From an uncultured Oscillospiraceae bacterium (lineage in GTDB: Bacteria; Bacillota; Clostridia; Oscillospirales; Oscillospiraceae): 33,869 bases of DNA. This document shows positions 23,251 through 30,048 of this stretch, piece by piece. Position numbers and translations under genes: made by a program. Each line of letters opens with the position of its first letter. The first letter of the stretch is position 1. The notes beneath the pieces were generated by a model. The model worked only from the letters and a program-made list of their open reading frames with translations, was not told where the DNA came from and did no database searches. The stretch spans positions 1 to 33,869 of the forward strand of contig CAKTGM010000020.1 of assembly GCA_934561515.1 (NCBI GenBank). Direction: 5' to 3'.

Positions 23251-23380
23251 AACCCATGTTAACGAAAAAATAACATACGAACGGGAGATGGTCGAAGAAG
23301 AGCACAACAGCAGGCCTGCGCATGGCAGCGCGAGACCTGTGCCCCAGCGCAATATTTCACTCATTTTTAGGAGGACCCAA

Positions 23381-25558
23381 ATGAAAAAAGGTATGCTCAA
23401 GAAGTTTCTCTGCACCTGCGTGGTGACAGCGGCCGCCTTTGCCGCAACGACCATCAGCGCCTCCGCCTGCACGACGATCTATGTCGGCGGTGATCTTGTG
23501 GAGGAAGGCACCCCCTTCATCGCCCGCACGGAGGACTACGGCTCCGACTACAACAAGCTCTGGTTCATCAGCGAAAGCGGCAACTGGAAGCAGGGCGAGC
23601 ACTATGTCGGCTGCCCGGATTACGGCCCGTTCGAGTGGGACTTCACGCACGACAGCTATCGCTTCACCCACTTCACCAACGATATTTACTATGACGGCAC
23701 CTGCCCTGAATGCGGCAAGAAGGCGGATCACCCCTCCTACACCGAATTCGGCACGAACGAGAAGGGCGTTTCCGTCTCCGCGACCGAGACGCTTTACGGC
23801 AACGAGAAGGTAACCGAGGTCGACCCGTACCGCAACGCCAAGTGGGCCAAGGCCAACGGCAACGCCCGCATTGGCATTGAGGAAACGGATATCCCGACCA
23901 TCATTCTGGCCGAGGCCGCTTCTGCCCGCGAGGGCGTTGAGCTGCTGCTCGACATCTACGAGAACTACGGCTGCGTGTACGCTTCCGGCGTGTTCATCTG
24001 CGACAAGGACGAGGCATGGTACATTGAGAACTGCAGCGGCACGCAGTATGTCGCCATCAAGCTCAACAGCACTCTCCTCTTCCTCGAGCCCAACATGGCC
24101 GTCATCGGCCGCGTCGATCTGGACGACACCGAGAACGTGCTTTCCTCCAAGGATCTGATCGCGGTGGCCAAGAAGGCCGGTACCTTTGTCGGCGATGAGG
24201 AAAAGAACATCATCGATTTCCGCGCTTCCTACGCCCGCATCTCCAGCAAGATGGATCAGCGCATGATCGACGGTCTCAACTACCTGAACGCCGGCTACAA
24301 GTACGACAGCGACACCCTCGTTGCCGACAACACCAAGTTCACCATCTCCAACCTCGATGCAAACGACAAGATCGTTACGCTCTACACCAACATCAAGGCT
24401 GACCGCAAGCTCGACAAGGACGATGTGTTCGGCTACTATAAGCTCTCCTCCATCGGCAAGGCCAGCAACCAGGAGATCGAGATCTTCCAGCTGTTCAAGG
24501 ATCGTCCCGTTGAGACGGCGACGGTGGGCTGGGTCGGCGTCGGCAATATGTCCTACAACGTGTTCGTCCCCTACTATCCCATGCTGATCGACGGCATGTA
24601 CAAGGGCTATCAGGTCAGCACCGCTCCCACGGTCTTCACGACCGAAAAGCCCGACAGCTTCTGCACCTACGGCACGAGCTGGACGGTGGACGCTGACGGC
24701 AACCGCCAGCGCGTTCCCGGCTTCAAGGTCTATCCCGACAACTGGAAGGATTCCTACTACTTCACGTTTGAAGGCCTCGGCGGTTACATCGCCAACGCCG
24801 AGAACATCACCGGCAGCCCCCTGAAGGCGGAGGCGAAGGCCTATGTGGCCGGCAAGCTCGCCGCTCTCCAGCAGGAGCTCTACAAGGACTTCGTCACGAC
24901 CGAGCAGCTTGCCAAGGCGAGCGACAAGCGCGCGCTTGCCACCGAGAACGGCAAGGCCATGGCGGAAAAGACACACAAGCTGGGCGTTGAGCTGGTCGAG
25001 TACATCACCAAGGCGGAAGCGCTCGATAAGGGCGGCTTTGCGGATGTCAAGCCCGGCGCTTACTATGAGGACGCTGTGAACTGGGCGGTTGGCCAGAAGA
25101 TCACCGCCGGCAAGAGCGCAACGGCCTTTGCTCCCAACGACGCCTGCACCCGCGCACAGGCCGTGACGTTCCTGTGGCGTGCTGCCGGCAGCCCCGAGCC
25201 GACTGCAACGAGCACCGTCTTCACCGACGTTGCGAAGGACAGCTACTACTACAAGGCCGTTCTGTGGGCGGTTGAAAACGGCATCACCAACGGTGCGACC
25301 GAGACGACCTTCGCCCCCAACGCGACCTGCTCCCGCAGCCAGATCGTGACCTTCCTCTACCGTTCCCAGAAGTCCCCGGAGGCGACGGCTGAGAATCCGT
25401 TCACCGACGTTAAGGCCGGCGCGTTCTATGAAAACGCCGTGCTGTGGGCGGTGAAGGAGAACATCACCACCGGTGCGAGCGCCACGACCTTCGATCCCGC
25501 GGGCAGCTGCACGCGCGGTCAGATCGTGACCTTCCTGTTCCGCTGCATGGGCAAGTAA
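23381..25558 (+). CDS. Secreted C69-family dipeptidase with three SLH domains
   Basis: A 725-residue exported protein. Residues 1-29 are a signal peptide ending SASA. The next residue, Cys30 in ACTTIYVGGDLV, is the N-terminal nucleophile of peptidase family C69 (PepD-like N-terminal-nucleophile hydrolases), so signal cleavage itself should expose the catalytic residue. The C69 domain covers about 30-480 with FIARTEDYG, YTEFGTNEKGVSVSATET and WYIENCSGTQYVAIKL. A helical stretch follows, then SLH domains at about 552-610, 611-671 and 672-725, which fix the enzyme to the wall. Likely role: cleavage of dipeptides at the cell surface. The ATG at 23381 has TAGGAGG 6 bases upstream. Codon use (GGC, AAC, TAC, AAG) suggests high expression. 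It has its own terminator. Confidence 0.92.
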   Translation: MKKGMLKKFLCTCVVTAAAFAATTISASACTTIYVGGDLVEEGTPFIARTEDYGSDYNKLWFISESGNWKQGEHYVGCPDYGPFEWDFTHDSYRFTHFTNDIYYDGTCPECGKKADHPSYTEFGTNEKGVSVSATETLYGNEKVTEVDPYRNAKWAKANGNARIGIEETDIPTIILAEAASAREGVELLLDIYENYGCVYASGVFICDKDEAWYIENCSGTQYVAIKLNSTLLFLEPNMAVIGRVDLDDTENVLSSKDLIAVAKKAGTFVGDEEKNIIDFRASYARISSKMDQRMIDGLNYLNAGYKYDSDTLVADNTKFTISNLDANDKIVTLYTNIKADRKLDKDDVFGYYKLSSIGKASNQEIEIFQLFKDRPVETATVGWVGVGNMSYNVFVPYYPMLIDGMYKGYQVSTAPTVFTTEKPDSFCTYGTSWTVDADGNRQRVPGFKVYPDNWKDSYYFTFEGLGGYIANAENITGSPLKAEAKAYVAGKLAALQQELYKDFVTTEQLAKASDKRALATENGKAMAEKTHKLGVELVEYITKAEALDKGGFADVKPGAYYEDAVNWAVGQKITAGKSATAFAPNDACTRAQAVTFLWRAAGSPEPTATSTVFTDVAKDSYYYKAVLWAVENGITNGATETTFAPNATCSRSQIVTFLYRSQKSPEATAENPFTDVKAGAFYENAVLWAVKENITTGASATTFDPAGSCTRGQIVTFLFRCMGK

Positions 25559-25587
25559 GGAACAAGACAGGCGATCAAAGCAGACAA

Positions 25588-25619
25588 AACCCCCGAAGCT
25601 TCAAGCTTCGGGGGTTTTT
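25588..25619. terminator. Intrinsic terminator after the SLH-dipeptidase gene
   Basis: A 13-bp stem AACCCCCGAAGCT with its complement and a 3-base loop, followed by TTTTT. On the minus strand it has a TTTT tail and can also end the feo operon. Confidence 0.88.
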
Positions 25620-25635
25620 CCATGCGGTGAAGGGA

Positions 25636-25779
25636 TCATTTCTTGCTGCGGCAGGTACTGCCGCAGTGCGCGCAGTCGCCGCAGCAGCCGCGATTCTTCC
25701 TGCCTCTTCGCACAAAGCGCAGGGCGAGAAATGCGGCGAGCGCCACGAGCGCGAGCAGCAGATAGTCGGGCGCGCTCAT
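25636..25779 (-). CDS. FeoB-associated cysteine-rich membrane protein
   Basis: A 47-residue peptide with one membrane span (about 5-22), a basic stretch and a cysteine cluster CCGDCAHCGSTC at the C-terminus. This matches the FeoB-associated Cys-rich membrane protein family that follows feoB in many Firmicutes. It may help in iron handling at the transporter, but its activity is unproven. The ATG shares a base with the feoB stop (TGATG), so the two are translationally coupled. Confidence 0.88.
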   Translation of the reverse strand: MSAPDYLLLALVALAAFLALRFVRRGRKNRGCCGDCAHCGSTCRSKK

Positions 25780-27767
25780 CAGAGCAGCCCTCCGAGCGTG
25801 TAGGCGGCGAAGGCCACGACCCACGCGACCGTGCACTGCATCAGCACGACAAGCGCGGTCTTGAGCGTGGAGTTGAGCTCGCGGCGGATGGTGGCGACGG
25901 CGGCGACGCAGGGGGTATAGAGCAGCGTGAAGACGAGGAAGCTGACGGCCGAGCGCGTGGTGAAGAGGGACGCGATGGCCGTGCCGCCGAGCAGCACCTC
26001 AAGCGTGCTGACGACGCTCTCCTTGGCGATGAAGCCGGAGATGAGCGCCGTGGCGCAGCGCCAGTCGGCAAAGCCGAGGGGCGCGAGAATGGGGGCGATG
26101 AAGCGCCCAATGAGCGCCAGCAGGCTTTGCGTGCTGTCGGAAACAACGTTCAGGCGCGTATCAAAGCTCTGCAAAAACCAGATGATGATGGTGGCGAGGA
26201 AGATGACTGTGAAGGCGCGCTGCAAAAAGTCCTTCGCCTTTTCCCACAGCAGCAGCGCCACGCTCTTGAGCCCCGGCATACGGTAGTTCGGCAGCTCCAT
26301 GACGAACGGAACGGGCTTGCCGCGAAAGACCGTCCCGTTCATGACGAGCGCCGCGAGGATGCCGATGAGGATGCCGATGAGGTACATTGAGATCATCACG
26401 AGCGCGCGGTGCGAGGGGAAGAACGCCGCCGTGAAGAAGGCGTAGATCGATATCTTCGCCGAGCAGCTCATGTAGGGCGTGAGAAGAATGGTCATCTTGC
26501 GGTCGCGGTCGGACGAGACGGTGCGCGTTGCCATGATCGCGGGCACCGAGCAGCCAAAGCCGATGAGCATCGGCACGATGCTGCGCCCGGAAAGACCGAT
26601 GCGGCGCAGGGGCTTGTCCATGACGAAGGCGACGCGCGCCATATAGCCGGTGTCCTCCAGAATGGAGAGGAAGAAAAAGAGCGTGACGATGATGGGCAGG
26701 AAGACCAGCACGCTGCCGACGCCCGCGAAAATGCCGTCGATGATGAGGCTGTGGACAACGGGGTTGATGCCGTAGGCCGTGAGTGCGCGGTCGACAAGGG
26801 CGGTGAGCGCGTCCACGCCGAGGCCGAGAAGATCGGACAGGCGCTGGCCGATCACATCGAAGGTGAGGTAAAAGGTCAAAAGCATGATGCCGAGGAAGGC
26901 GGGGATCGCCGTATAGCGGCCGGTGAGGAACTTGTCGATGCGCACCGAGCGCGCGTGCTCGCGGCTTTCGTGGCATTTGACGACCGAGGCGTCGACCACG
27001 CCCTCAATGAAGCTGTAGCGCATATCGGCGAGCGCTGCGTTGCGGTCAAGCCCCGTCTCCGCTTCCATCTGCACGATGCAGTGCTCAAGCAGCTCCTTCT
27101 CGTTTTCGTCGAGCTGCAAGCGGTCGGCAAGATCGTCCCCGCCCTCGATGAGCTTGACGGCGCAGAAGCGCGCGGGCACGCCGATGCGGTCGGCATGGTC
27201 GGCGATGATGTGCACGACCGCGTGGATGCAGCGGTGCACCGCCGAATCGTCTGCGCAGAAGTCCGTCACCGCGGGCATCGTTTTGCTGCGCGCGGCGGAG
27301 AGCGCCTGGTCGAGCAGCTCGCTCACGCCCTCGCCCCTGGCGGCGGTGATGGGCACAACGGGGATGCCGAGCGCTGCGCTCATTTTCTTCACGTCGATCG
27401 CACCGCCGTTGGCGCGCACCTCGTCCATCATGTTGAGCGCCAGCACCATCGGCACGCGCAGCTCGAGGAGCTGGAGCGTGAGGTAGAGGTTGCGCTCGAT
27501 GTTGGTCGCATCCACGATGTTGATGATGCCGTCGGGCTTTTCGTTCAGGATGAAGTCGCGCGAGACGATCTCCTCCTGCGTGTAGGGGCGCAGCGAGTAG
27601 ATGCCGGGAAGGTCGACCACCGAGCAGTCCTTTTCCCCGCGGATCTCGCCCATCTTCTGGTCGACGGTCACGCCCGGGAAGTTGCCGACGTGCTGGTTGG
27701 AGCCGGTGAGGGCATTGAAAAGCGTCGTTTTGCCGCAGTTCTGGTTGCCGACGAGTGCAAAGATCAT
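25779..27767 (-). CDS. feoB: Ferrous iron transporter FeoB
   Basis: A 662-residue Fe(II) transporter. The cytosolic G domain has G1 GNQNCGKTT (Lys13), G3 DLPG and G4 NMMD, then a helical guanine-nucleotide dissociation inhibitor-like region to about residue 270. Two Gate-type membrane halves follow, with GFGCSVPAIMATRT in the first and a FeoB C-terminal segment. It imports ferrous iron under anaerobic conditions, with nucleotide hydrolysis gating transport. The start overlaps the feoA stop by 4 bases. It is the second gene of feoA-feoB-Cys-rich peptide. Confidence 0.97.
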   Translation of the reverse strand: MIFALVGNQNCGKTTLFNALTGSNQHVGNFPGVTVDQKMGEIRGEKDCSVVDLPGIYSLRPYTQEEIVSRDFILNEKPDGIINIVDATNIERNLYLTLQLLELRVPMVLALNMMDEVRANGGAIDVKKMSAALGIPVVPITAARGEGVSELLDQALSAARSKTMPAVTDFCADDSAVHRCIHAVVHIIADHADRIGVPARFCAVKLIEGGDDLADRLQLDENEKELLEHCIVQMEAETGLDRNAALADMRYSFIEGVVDASVVKCHESREHARSVRIDKFLTGRYTAIPAFLGIMLLTFYLTFDVIGQRLSDLLGLGVDALTALVDRALTAYGINPVVHSLIIDGIFAGVGSVLVFLPIIVTLFFFLSILEDTGYMARVAFVMDKPLRRIGLSGRSIVPMLIGFGCSVPAIMATRTVSSDRDRKMTILLTPYMSCSAKISIYAFFTAAFFPSHRALVMISMYLIGILIGILAALVMNGTVFRGKPVPFVMELPNYRMPGLKSVALLLWEKAKDFLQRAFTVIFLATIIIWFLQSFDTRLNVVSDSTQSLLALIGRFIAPILAPLGFADWRCATALISGFIAKESVVSTLEVLLGGTAIASLFTTRSAVSFLVFTLLYTPCVAAVATIRRELNSTLKTALVVLMQCTVAWVVAFAAYTLGGLL

Positions 27768-27994
27768 TTCAGCTCACCGTCCACTTCGATTTTTTTTGCT
27801 TCCTCCACGCGCAGCGTCAGCTCGTAGCCGCGCACGCGGATCTCGATGGGGTCGCCCATGGGCGCGACCTTTTGCAGCGTGACGCGCGTGCGGGGAATGA
27901 GCCCCATATCGAGCAGGCGGCAGCGCAGCGCGCCGTCGCCGCCGACGGCGGTGATCACCGCGGATGCGCCAATGCTCAGTTGATCCAAAGTCAT
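27764..27994 (-). CDS. feoA: FeoA domain protein
   Basis: A 76-residue SH3-like FeoA with CRLLDMGLIPRTRVTL and GYELTLRVEEAKKI, the typical FeoA pattern. It is a small cytosolic partner of FeoB. The ATG at 27994 has GAGGGG about 9 bases upstream, and the gene overlaps feoB by 4 bases. It is the promoter-proximal gene of the iron operon. Confidence 0.95.
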   Translation of the reverse strand: MTLDQLSIGASAVITAVGGDGALRCRLLDMGLIPRTRVTLQKVAPMGDPIEIRVRGYELTLRVEEAKKIEVDGELK

Positions 27995-28044
27995 GCTTGC
28001 GTTCCCCTCTTTTCTGCAAGTTTCATGTATCTATCTTACCTAAA

Positions 28045-28073
28045 AAATTATCATGCGGGGAGGCGATTGTCAA
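28045..28073 (-). promoter_or_regulatory. Promoter of the feo operon, possible metal control
   Basis: On the minus strand a perfect TTGACA (28068-28073), a 17-bp spacer and TAATTT (28045-28050) with TGA before it. Just downstream lies TTAGGTAAGATAGATACAT. TTAGG is the half-site of DtxR-type iron regulators, but a symmetric second half is not clear. Iron control is expected from the genes, not proven by this sequence. Confidence 0.6.
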
Positions 28074-28086
28074 CTGCCGGAATGCG

Positions 28087-28115
28087 TTGAAATAGACAAG
28101 AAAACGTGCTATGAT
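28087..28115 (+). promoter_or_regulatory. Promoter of the metallophosphoesterase gene
   Basis: TTGAAA (28087-28092), a 17-bp spacer and TATGAT (28110-28115). It is divergent from the feo promoter, with 13 bp between the two -35 boxes. Confidence 0.65.
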
Positions 28116-28178
28116 AGGCGAAGATTTTGGATAGGAAAGGAAGCGAGGGGGAGCGGCGAAAAGCAGCTCCCGCGTTGC

Positions 28179-29381
28179 ATGATCGCAATTCTTCTTGCGC
28201 CGGTCTACCTGCTGGCGAATTATTATCTGCTGCGCCGCACGATGGGCTGGGTGAAGGCGTGGTTTCCGTTTTTCCGCGCGGTGCGCCATTGGGCCTTGCC
28301 CGTTGCGGTGCAGGTGTTTCTGGCCTGCTCCATCGTCATCGCCTTTTTTCTGCCCGAGGGCAGGGCACGGCGCGTGATGAGGCTCATCGGCAACTACTGG
28401 CTCGGCGTGCTGCTCTATGTGCTGCTCGCGGTCGCAGCAGCCGACCTTCTGCGGCTGCTGCTGGGGTACGCGCTGCCCTTTAAGCACATTTTTATCACAA
28501 CAAGGATGCACCGCATCGCGGGCTGCCTCTGCGCGTTCGCCATCCTGATATCGTCTCTCTGGGGCGTTGTCAACGCGCGCATCATCCATGTGACGCCGTA
28601 TGACGTGACGGTTGAAAAGAGCGTTGCGGGCATGGACGAGATGAAGGTCGTGCTCGCGGCGGATCTGCACCTCGGCTACAACATCGGCGGGCGCGAGATG
28701 CAGCAAATGGTGGAGAAGATCAACGAGCAGAACGCAGATCTTGTCGTTATCGCGGGCGATATCTTCGACAACGAGTGGGAGGCGGTGGACGACCCGGACG
28801 GCATCGCGGCGACGCTGCGCGGCATCCGCTCGAAATACGGCGTTTACGCCTGCTACGGCAACCACGACATCGAGGAAAAGGTGCTCGCGGGCTTCACCTT
28901 CCGCCAGAGCGCGAAGAAGGAGAGCGACCCGCGCATGGACGCTTTTCTGAAAGAGGCGAACATCACGCTTCTGCACGATGAGGGGACGCTCATCGACGGG
29001 AAATTCTATCTCTACGGCCGCCCGGACGCGCACCGCCCCGGCCGCGGCATCGAGGTGCGAAAAACACCGGACGAGATCACGGCGGAGATGGACAAAGGGA
29101 AACCCATCATCGTGCTCGACCACCAGCCGAAGGAATTGCAGGCCCTTGCGGACGCGGGCGTTGACTTGGACCTCTGCGGCCACACGCACGATGGGCAGAT
29201 GTTCCCCGGCAACCTCACCATCAGGCTCATGTGGGAAAACGCCTGCGGGTATCTCCGGAAGGGGAAGATGCACAACATCGTGACCGCGGGCGTGGGGGTC
29301 TTCGGGCCTGATATGCGCGTGGGGACGCAGGCGGAGATCTGCCCGATCACCTTGCACTTTGCGCAGGAAGGGAAAAAGTGA
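28179..29381 (+). CDS. Membrane metallophosphoesterase
   Basis: A 400-residue protein with about four N-terminal membrane spans (within residues 1-135) and a calcineurin-like phosphoesterase domain. Metal ligands are easy to follow: Asp162 and His164 in ADLHLG, Asp194 in GDIFDN, Asn228-His229 in GNHD, His315 in LDHQP, and His335/His337 in GHTHDGQMFPG. The layout resembles the YkuE/YaeI-like group, some of which act on lipid or nucleotide phosphates. The substrate here is unknown. The frame is open further upstream, but ATG 28179 is the first good start after the promoter. Its ribosome site is poor, so the N-terminus is uncertain. Confidence 0.88.
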   Translation: MIAILLAPVYLLANYYLLRRTMGWVKAWFPFFRAVRHWALPVAVQVFLACSIVIAFFLPEGRARRVMRLIGNYWLGVLLYVLLAVAAADLLRLLLGYALPFKHIFITTRMHRIAGCLCAFAILISSLWGVVNARIIHVTPYDVTVEKSVAGMDEMKVVLAADLHLGYNIGGREMQQMVEKINEQNADLVVIAGDIFDNEWEAVDDPDGIAATLRGIRSKYGVYACYGNHDIEEKVLAGFTFRQSAKKESDPRMDAFLKEANITLLHDEGTLIDGKFYLYGRPDAHRPGRGIEVRKTPDEITAEMDKGKPIIVLDHQPKELQALADAGVDLDLCGHTHDGQMFPGNLTIRLMWENACGYLRKGKMHNIVTAGVGVFGPDMRVGTQAEICPITLHFAQEGKK

Positions 29382-29417
29382 AAAAGAGGAACCGCTGAAA
29401 ACGGTTCCTCTTTTTTT
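29382..29417. terminator. Bidirectional terminator
   Basis: A 13-bp stem AAAAGAGGAACCG (29382-29394) with its complement (29402-29414) and a run of Ts. It directly follows the phosphoesterase stop and lies just beyond the end of the convergent kinase-like gene. Confidence 0.88.
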
Positions 29418-29420
29418 CGT

Positions 29421-30026
29421 TTATGCCATTTCGCGGAAACGCGCGGCGATGCAGGCGGCGGCCTCGTCGGTGGAAAGGCGGCCGGTATCGAGGTAAAGGT
29501 CGTAGCCGTCCGGCGCGCCCCAGGCGCGGCCGGTGTAGTTCTCGTAGTACTTGCGGCGCTGCTTGTCCATCTTGCGGATGAGGCGCACGGCCTGATCGCG
29601 CGAGAGATTTTCCTGCGTCATCTTGCGCAGGATGCGGTGCTCGTCGGGCGCGGCGACAAAGACGGTAAGAAGCTTCACGTCCTGATCGCGCAGGACGAAG
29701 TCCGCGCAGCGGCCGACGAAGACGCACTCTTCGTGCCGGGCAATGCGGCGGATCTCATGGCTTTGCAGGGCGAAGAGCACTTCGCTCGTCGGCTTGCCGC
29801 GCAGCACATGGTAGTTGCCCTCGTGCACCGTCTGGAACAGGTACGGATTCGTGGCCTTTTCGTCGGAGGACGAGAGCGTCTTTTCCGAAAGCTCGCCGTA
29901 CTCGCAGGCGAGGCGGATGAGCTCCCTTTCATACACGCGGATGCCGAGCAGGTCGGCGGTCTTGACCGCGACCTCGTGGCCGCCGCTGCCGAATTGACGG
30001 CTGATGCTGATGATGCGATTTTCCAT
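29421..30026 (-). CDS. Cytidylate kinase-like family protein
   Basis: A 201-residue P-loop protein of the cytidylate-kinase-like family. The N-terminal IISISRQFGSGGHEVA holds the modified P-loop GSGGHE. The conserved CVFVGRCADFVL and LYLDTGRLSTDEA blocks follow. It lacks the classical GKS ending of Walker A, as is usual in this family. The true substrate is not established and may not be CMP. The ATG at 30026 has GGAGG and AAGGA upstream. It lies 22 bases behind the large GLUG protein gene and is probably co-transcribed with it. Confidence 0.85.
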   Translation of the reverse strand: MENRIISISRQFGSGGHEVAVKTADLLGIRVYERELIRLACEYGELSEKTLSSSDEKATNPYLFQTVHEGNYHVLRGKPTSEVLFALQSHEIRRIARHEECVFVGRCADFVLRDQDVKLLTVFVAAPDEHRILRKMTQENLSRDQAVRLIRKMDKQRRKYYENYTGRAWGAPDGYDLYLDTGRLSTDEAAACIAARFREMA

Positions 30027-30048
30027 ACTTCCTTCCTCCGCTCTCTAT

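Larger units (their letters stand above)
23074..23380. other. 307-base intergenic region before the SLH-dipeptidase gene
   Basis: The stretch is richer in A/T than its surroundings. It holds the thioesterase terminator (23088-23126), a possible 20-codon frame (23169-23231), a candidate promoter (23222-23250), an inverted repeat ATGTTA...TAACAT (23256-23276) inside the expected leader, and the TAGGAGG ribosome site (from about 23368) of the next gene. The last 100 bases are an untranslated leader. I see no riboswitch of known class. Confidence 0.6.

Noticed and set aside
23288..23380. Upstream extension of the SLH-dipeptidase frame
   Set aside because: It would place residues before a classical signal peptide. 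TAGGAGG lies directly before ATG 23381.
23357..24976. 539-codon minus-strand frame opposite the C69-SLH gene
   Set aside because: Low-complexity Val/Ala/Gly/Leu translation without a ribosome site. The plus-strand gene has a signal peptide and clear domains.
26409..27827. 472-codon plus-strand frame opposite feoB
   Set aside because: Antisense shadow rich in His, Arg, Asp and Glu. FeoB is unambiguous.
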